Origin: an uncultured Lactobacillus sp.
GTDB lineage: Bacteria; Bacillota; Bacilli; Lactobacillales; Lactobacillaceae
DNA: 35,542 bases
Direction of reading: 5' to 3'
NCBI RefSeq assembly: GCF_910589175.1
Contig: NZ_CAJURR010000023.1
Coordinates: 1 to 35,542 of the forward strand
The notes beneath the pieces are model-generated. The model saw only the letters and a list, made by a program, of their open reading frames with translations. It had not been told where the DNA came from and did not search any database. Position 1 is the stretch's first letter; the number at the start of each line of letters is the position of its first letter. Both the position numbers and the translations under genes were made by a program. Shown here piece by piece: positions 31,993-35,542 of this stretch.

Positions 31993-33759
31993 ATGAATAT
32001 TTTTAGCAAATTAGGATGGTTTTTTAAGCAAGAGAAGAAAAGATATATTATTGGTATTAGTTTTTTAGCTTTAACTTCAATTGCCAATTTAGTCCCACCT
32101 AGAATTTTGGGACTGATGGCTGACCAGCTAGATAAAGGATCAATTAGCTGGGGTGAGTATGGTGCATTGATTCTAGCTGTTATTGCTGCAGCAATAGTCT
32201 TATATTTATTGCGTTATTTTTGGCGTAAGCAAATTTGGGGTGGAGCAGCAGAGCTAGAAAGACAAATGCGATCCCGCTTATTCAAGCATTTTATGATAAT
32301 GGATAAGACCTTTTATCAAAGGCATCGCACTGGGGATTTAATGGCACATGCGACTAATGATATTAATTCCATTCAAAATGTAGCTGGAGATGGAGTTTTG
32401 ACTTTAGTTGACTCTTTGGTTACTGGTGGAACTACAATGATTGCGATGATTATTTTTACCGATTTTAGATTAACAATTATTGCCCTTTTACCACTTCCTT
32501 TTCTTGCTTTAGGTGCTTGGAAGTTGGGAGATAAGCTTCACTATAGTTTTGACAAATCACAAGCTGCATTTTCACGTTTAAATAATAAAACACAAGAATC
32601 AGTTTCCGGGATTAAAGTATTAAAAGCTTTTGGTGAAAGTGAGCAGGACTCGGCTGCCTTTAATAAGATGGTAGATGATACTATTCAAATCAATAAGAAA
32701 GTTTTTAAATGGGATTCAATGTTTGATCCATTAGGGACATTGATTATTGGAGCAACTTATGTAATTACGATTATCTATGGTGGATTACTGGTATCAAATC
32801 ATACTTTATCAGTTGGTCAATTGGTTTCTTTTATTGCCTATATTTCTAACATGGTATGGCCGATGTTTGCAATAGGTTATTTATTTAATATTTTGGAGCG
32901 TGGATCAGCCTCCTATGATCGTGTTGAACGTCTGTTATATGAGAAACCTCAAATTACTGATGAAAACGCTGATCAAAGCTTAACAGTTACAGATATTCAA
33001 GGCGATTTAAAATATGAAATTAAATCCTTTGCCTATCCTGATGAAAAAGAAATACCAGTTTTGCAAAATATTGATTTCACCTTAAAACCAGGGCAAACAT
33101 TAGGTTTAGTAGGGAAAGTTGGGTCCGGAAAGACTACCATTATTGAGCTTTTACTAAGAGAGTTTGATCAGTATCACGGAAAAATAACCTTAGATGGCCA
33201 TGATATTAGAAACATCCCCTTAAAATTACTTTTAAGTGAAATTTCGTACGTTCCACAAAATAATTTCTTGTTTTCTACTTCTATTGAAAAAAATATTGCT
33301 TTTTCTGATGAAAATGTAGAGAAAGATAAAATTGAATCTGCAGCTCAAAAGAGTGATTTACACGACGATATTTTACAAATGCCAGCTGGATATAAAACAT
33401 TGGTGGGTGAGAATGGAGTATCTTTGTCTGGGGGACAAAAACAAAGATTGTCAATTGCGCGAGCCTTGTTAAAAGAAAGTCCTATTTTGATATTAGATGA
33501 TGCTCTTTCAGCAGTAGATGCAAAAACAGAGACCTCTATTTTGGATTCCCTTAAATCGGAAAGAAAAGGGAAGAAAACTTTAATTGCAGCCCATCGTTTG
33601 ACCTCAGTAATGGATGCTGATCTTATCTTAGTTCTAAAAGAGGGTAAGATTGTTGAAAGAGGAAAACATGCTGACCTTTTAGCTCAAAATGGCTGGTATG
33701 CTGAAATGTGGCGTAAACAAGAATTACAAGCAAAGGTGGGTGAAGTAGATGGACAATAA
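31993..33759 (+). CDS. Heterodimeric ABC exporter subunit A (degenerate ATP site)
   Basis: Half-transporter with six predicted membrane helices (about 1-320) and an ATPase domain. The 588 residues have Walker A GKVGSGKT (about 374-381), signature LSGGQ (about 478), Walker B LILDDALSAVD (about 500) and switch AAHRLT (about 533). The residue after the Walker B Asp is Asp, not the catalytic Glu, as in LmrC of Lactococcus and related asymmetric exporters. GGTGGGGTG precedes the ATG. The partner gene overlaps it by 11 bases. Such pairs export drugs or lipids; the substrate here is not known. Confidence 0.9.
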   Translation: MNIFSKLGWFFKQEKKRYIIGISFLALTSIANLVPPRILGLMADQLDKGSISWGEYGALILAVIAAAIVLYLLRYFWRKQIWGGAAELERQMRSRLFKHFMIMDKTFYQRHRTGDLMAHATNDINSIQNVAGDGVLTLVDSLVTGGTTMIAMIIFTDFRLTIIALLPLPFLALGAWKLGDKLHYSFDKSQAAFSRLNNKTQESVSGIKVLKAFGESEQDSAAFNKMVDDTIQINKKVFKWDSMFDPLGTLIIGATYVITIIYGGLLVSNHTLSVGQLVSFIAYISNMVWPMFAIGYLFNILERGSASYDRVERLLYEKPQITDENADQSLTVTDIQGDLKYEIKSFAYPDEKEIPVLQNIDFTLKPGQTLGLVGKVGSGKTTIIELLLREFDQYHGKITLDGHDIRNIPLKLLLSEISYVPQNNFLFSTSIEKNIAFSDENVEKDKIESAAQKSDLHDDILQMPAGYKTLVGENGVSLSGGQKQRLSIARALLKESPILILDDALSAVDAKTETSILDSLKSERKGKKTLIAAHRLTSVMDADLILVLKEGKIVERGKHADLLAQNGWYAEMWRKQELQAKVGEVDGQ

Positions 33760-35542
33760 CGAAGAGAGTAAATCAGTTTGGTCTAAAGCAATTCCATTTA
33801 AAGAACAAGTTCAAATATTTAAACGGATTTTAAAGTACGTAAAGCCTTTTAAAGTAGAATTGGGAGTTGCGATTTTTGGTGCTTTCTTAGTAAGTGTAAT
33901 TAATATGCTTTTACCAAGGGGACTACAGTTTTTCTTGGATAATTATTTGATCAAACAAAGAGCGACGGTACAGATTATAGTTTGGGCTGGCCTATTATAT
34001 GGGCTTGGAACAATTATTAAGGCAATTCTTCAGTTTGTATATCAATATTTATATGCACTTGGCGCTGAAAAGACACTGGAAAGTGTAAGAAAAGATTTAT
34101 ATCGAAAACTTCACAGTTTAGGGATGCGTTATTTTGACCAAACTCCAGCAGGTTCAATTGTCTCAAGAGTTACAAATGACACGATGACTTTAAGCGACTT
34201 TTTAGGAGTACTTTGTCAAGTAGTTATTGGTGTATTTTCTTTAGTAACTGCTTTTATAGCAATGTATGTAACTAATAAATTTGCAGCATTAATTGTCTTG
34301 CTATTTTTACCAATTCTAGGTTTTATTTTCTGGATTTATACACAAAAGAGTTCTAGATTGTATCGTGCTTTTCGGGAACGGCTTAGTCGAATTAATACTA
34401 ATTTAAATGAATCTATTGAAGGCGTTTCTCTAATTCAGCAATTTAAGCAGGAAAAAAGAATGACAAACCATTTTGAAAATGAGAATGGTACTTTAATGAG
34501 AACACGTTTTAATTTGATTCGAGTTAACTCGCTTTTGCTTTCGCCAATGACTAGTTTGCTTTATTCATTGGCTCTTGCACTAGTGTTAATGTATTTTGGT
34601 TTTCCATTACAAAAGACTTTTGTCCCTGCCGGAATTGTATATGCTTTTTCTCAATATGTACAACAATTTTTTAATCCTATTTCTACTATGATGGATCGAA
34701 TGACTTCTTTTCAGGATGGAATTGTGGCAGGTAAACGTATTTTTAGAATTATGGATGAAAAAGAATATGAACCACGACAAGAAAATGATGAAAGCTCAGT
34801 TATTTCAAAGGGAAAGATTGAATTTAAAAATGTCAGCTTTTCTTATGATGGAAAGAATGAAATCTTACATGATGTATCTTTTGTAGTTAATCCGGGTGAA
34901 ACTTTAGGAATTGTTGGTCATACTGGATCAGGAAAGAGTTCAATTATCAATGTAATGATGAGATTTTATGAATTTGGTAGTGGACAAGTCCTTATTGATG
35001 GCATTGATATTAGAAAGTTTCCGAAAAAAGAATTACGTAAAAAACTAGGATTAGTTTTACAAGAGCCTTTTATGTTTTATGGGGACATTTCTTCAAATAT
35101 TCGCTTGTATAATGATAAAATTACAGATCAACAAATTAAAGATGCTGCTCAAACCGTACAAGCAGATTCATTTATTGAAAAAATGCCTGGTAAATATCAT
35201 GCAAAAGTGATTGAAGGTGGATCAGAACTTAGTCAAGGACAACGACAATTAATTTCATTTGCAAGAACCTTAGTAACTGACCCTAAAATTTTAGTTCTGG
35301 ATGAGGCGACGGCTAATGTTGATACAGAAACTGAGAATTTAATTCAAGAGGGATTAAAAAAGCTTCGTCAAGGAAGAACAACTTTGGCAATTGCGCACCG
35401 TCTTTCAACAATTGCAGATGCAGACCAAATTATTGTTTTGGATAAGGGAAGAATTATTGAACGTGGAACACATGAGGAACTATTGAAGAAGAAAGGGTAC
35501 TACTACAATCTTTATAAGCTTCAGCAAAACAGCAATAAATAA
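33749..35542 (+). CDS. Heterodimeric ABC exporter subunit B (catalytic ATP site)
   Basis: Second half-transporter, 597 residues, six membrane helices (about 35-330) then the ATPase: Walker A GHTGSGKS (about 389-396), a non-standard signature LSQGQ (about 494), Walker B LVLDEATANVD with catalytic Glu (about 519), and IAHRLST. In the heterodimer its good Walker motifs would face LSGGQ of subunit A, forming the hydrolytic site, while LSQGQ faces subunit A's weak site. AAGGTGGGTGAAG lies before the ATG inside subunit A. The stop codon is the last base of the window, so the gene is complete, but what follows is unseen. Confidence 0.91.
   Translation: MDNNEESKSVWSKAIPFKEQVQIFKRILKYVKPFKVELGVAIFGAFLVSVINMLLPRGLQFFLDNYLIKQRATVQIIVWAGLLYGLGTIIKAILQFVYQYLYALGAEKTLESVRKDLYRKLHSLGMRYFDQTPAGSIVSRVTNDTMTLSDFLGVLCQVVIGVFSLVTAFIAMYVTNKFAALIVLLFLPILGFIFWIYTQKSSRLYRAFRERLSRINTNLNESIEGVSLIQQFKQEKRMTNHFENENGTLMRTRFNLIRVNSLLLSPMTSLLYSLALALVLMYFGFPLQKTFVPAGIVYAFSQYVQQFFNPISTMMDRMTSFQDGIVAGKRIFRIMDEKEYEPRQENDESSVISKGKIEFKNVSFSYDGKNEILHDVSFVVNPGETLGIVGHTGSGKSSIINVMMRFYEFGSGQVLIDGIDIRKFPKKELRKKLGLVLQEPFMFYGDISSNIRLYNDKITDQQIKDAAQTVQADSFIEKMPGKYHAKVIEGGSELSQGQRQLISFARTLVTDPKILVLDEATANVDTETENLIQEGLKKLRQGRTTLAIAHRLSTIADADQIIVLDKGRIIERGTHEELLKKKGYYYNLYKLQQNSNK

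Noticed and set aside
1..35542. tRNA, rRNA, CRISPR arrays, insertion sequences, prophage, toxin-antitoxin or defence genes
   Set aside because: No cloverleaf genes, regularly spaced repeats, transposase or integrase motifs, or small paired toxin genes were recognised on either strand.

Overview
The window looks like chromosomal DNA of a Lactobacillus, most likely the gasseri/johnsonii/acidophilus group. This rests on the low G+C, the gene order, strong GGAGG-type ribosome binding sites, an AmiE/OppD-type peptide permease, a PepD-family dipeptidase and a LexA/YnzC/YneF block without sporulation genes. No database search was possible, so the species assignment is inference.

Region 1 (1-9448) is a conserved Firmicutes housekeeping run: the 3' part of a PASTA Ser/Thr kinase (prkC), rsgA, rpe, thiN, a bidirectional palindromic terminator, rpmB on the minus strand, a Gls24-like protein, fakA, recG, plsX and acpP. 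It links cell-wall sensing, ribosome assembly, phospholipid precursor synthesis and DNA repair. fapR, fabD and fabG, which often follow recG/plsX in relatives, are absent here.

Region 2 (9449-17475) is an oligopeptide import cassette placed between acpP and rnc: oppD-oppF-oppB-oppC as one operon with a strong promoter inside a complex inverted repeat, then two diverged lipoprotein receptors (oppA1, oppA2). Each receptor has its own promoter and terminator, and the two share a short transcript leader. A dipeptidase (pepD) sits further down between ftsY and ylxM, so peptide uptake and hydrolysis both interrupt conserved neighbourhoods, as expected in an amino-acid auxotroph.

Region 3 (17476-28660) returns to conserved order: rnc, smc, ftsY, [pepD], ylxM, ffh, rpsP, rimM, trmD, rplS. 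These cover RNA processing, chromosome condensation, the signal recognition particle, and ribosomal protein and tRNA maturation. rplS has a structured leader of the L19 type. khpA, commonly between rpsP and rimM, is missing.

Region 4 (28661-35542) holds lepB (minus strand), a Nudix hydrolase, a family-4-like uracil-DNA glycosylase lacking the usual Fe-S cysteines, lexA (minus strand) divergent from ynzC with an SOS-like box between them, yneF, and two overlapping half-transporter genes forming an asymmetric heterodimeric ABC exporter.

No rRNA, tRNA, CRISPR array, insertion sequence, prophage or toxin-antitoxin pair was seen, and no clear new multi-gene system. The most interesting signals are the twinned oppA leaders, the nested inverted repeat at the opp promoter, and the loss of Fe-S ligand cysteines in two separate proteins (OppD and the glycosylase).
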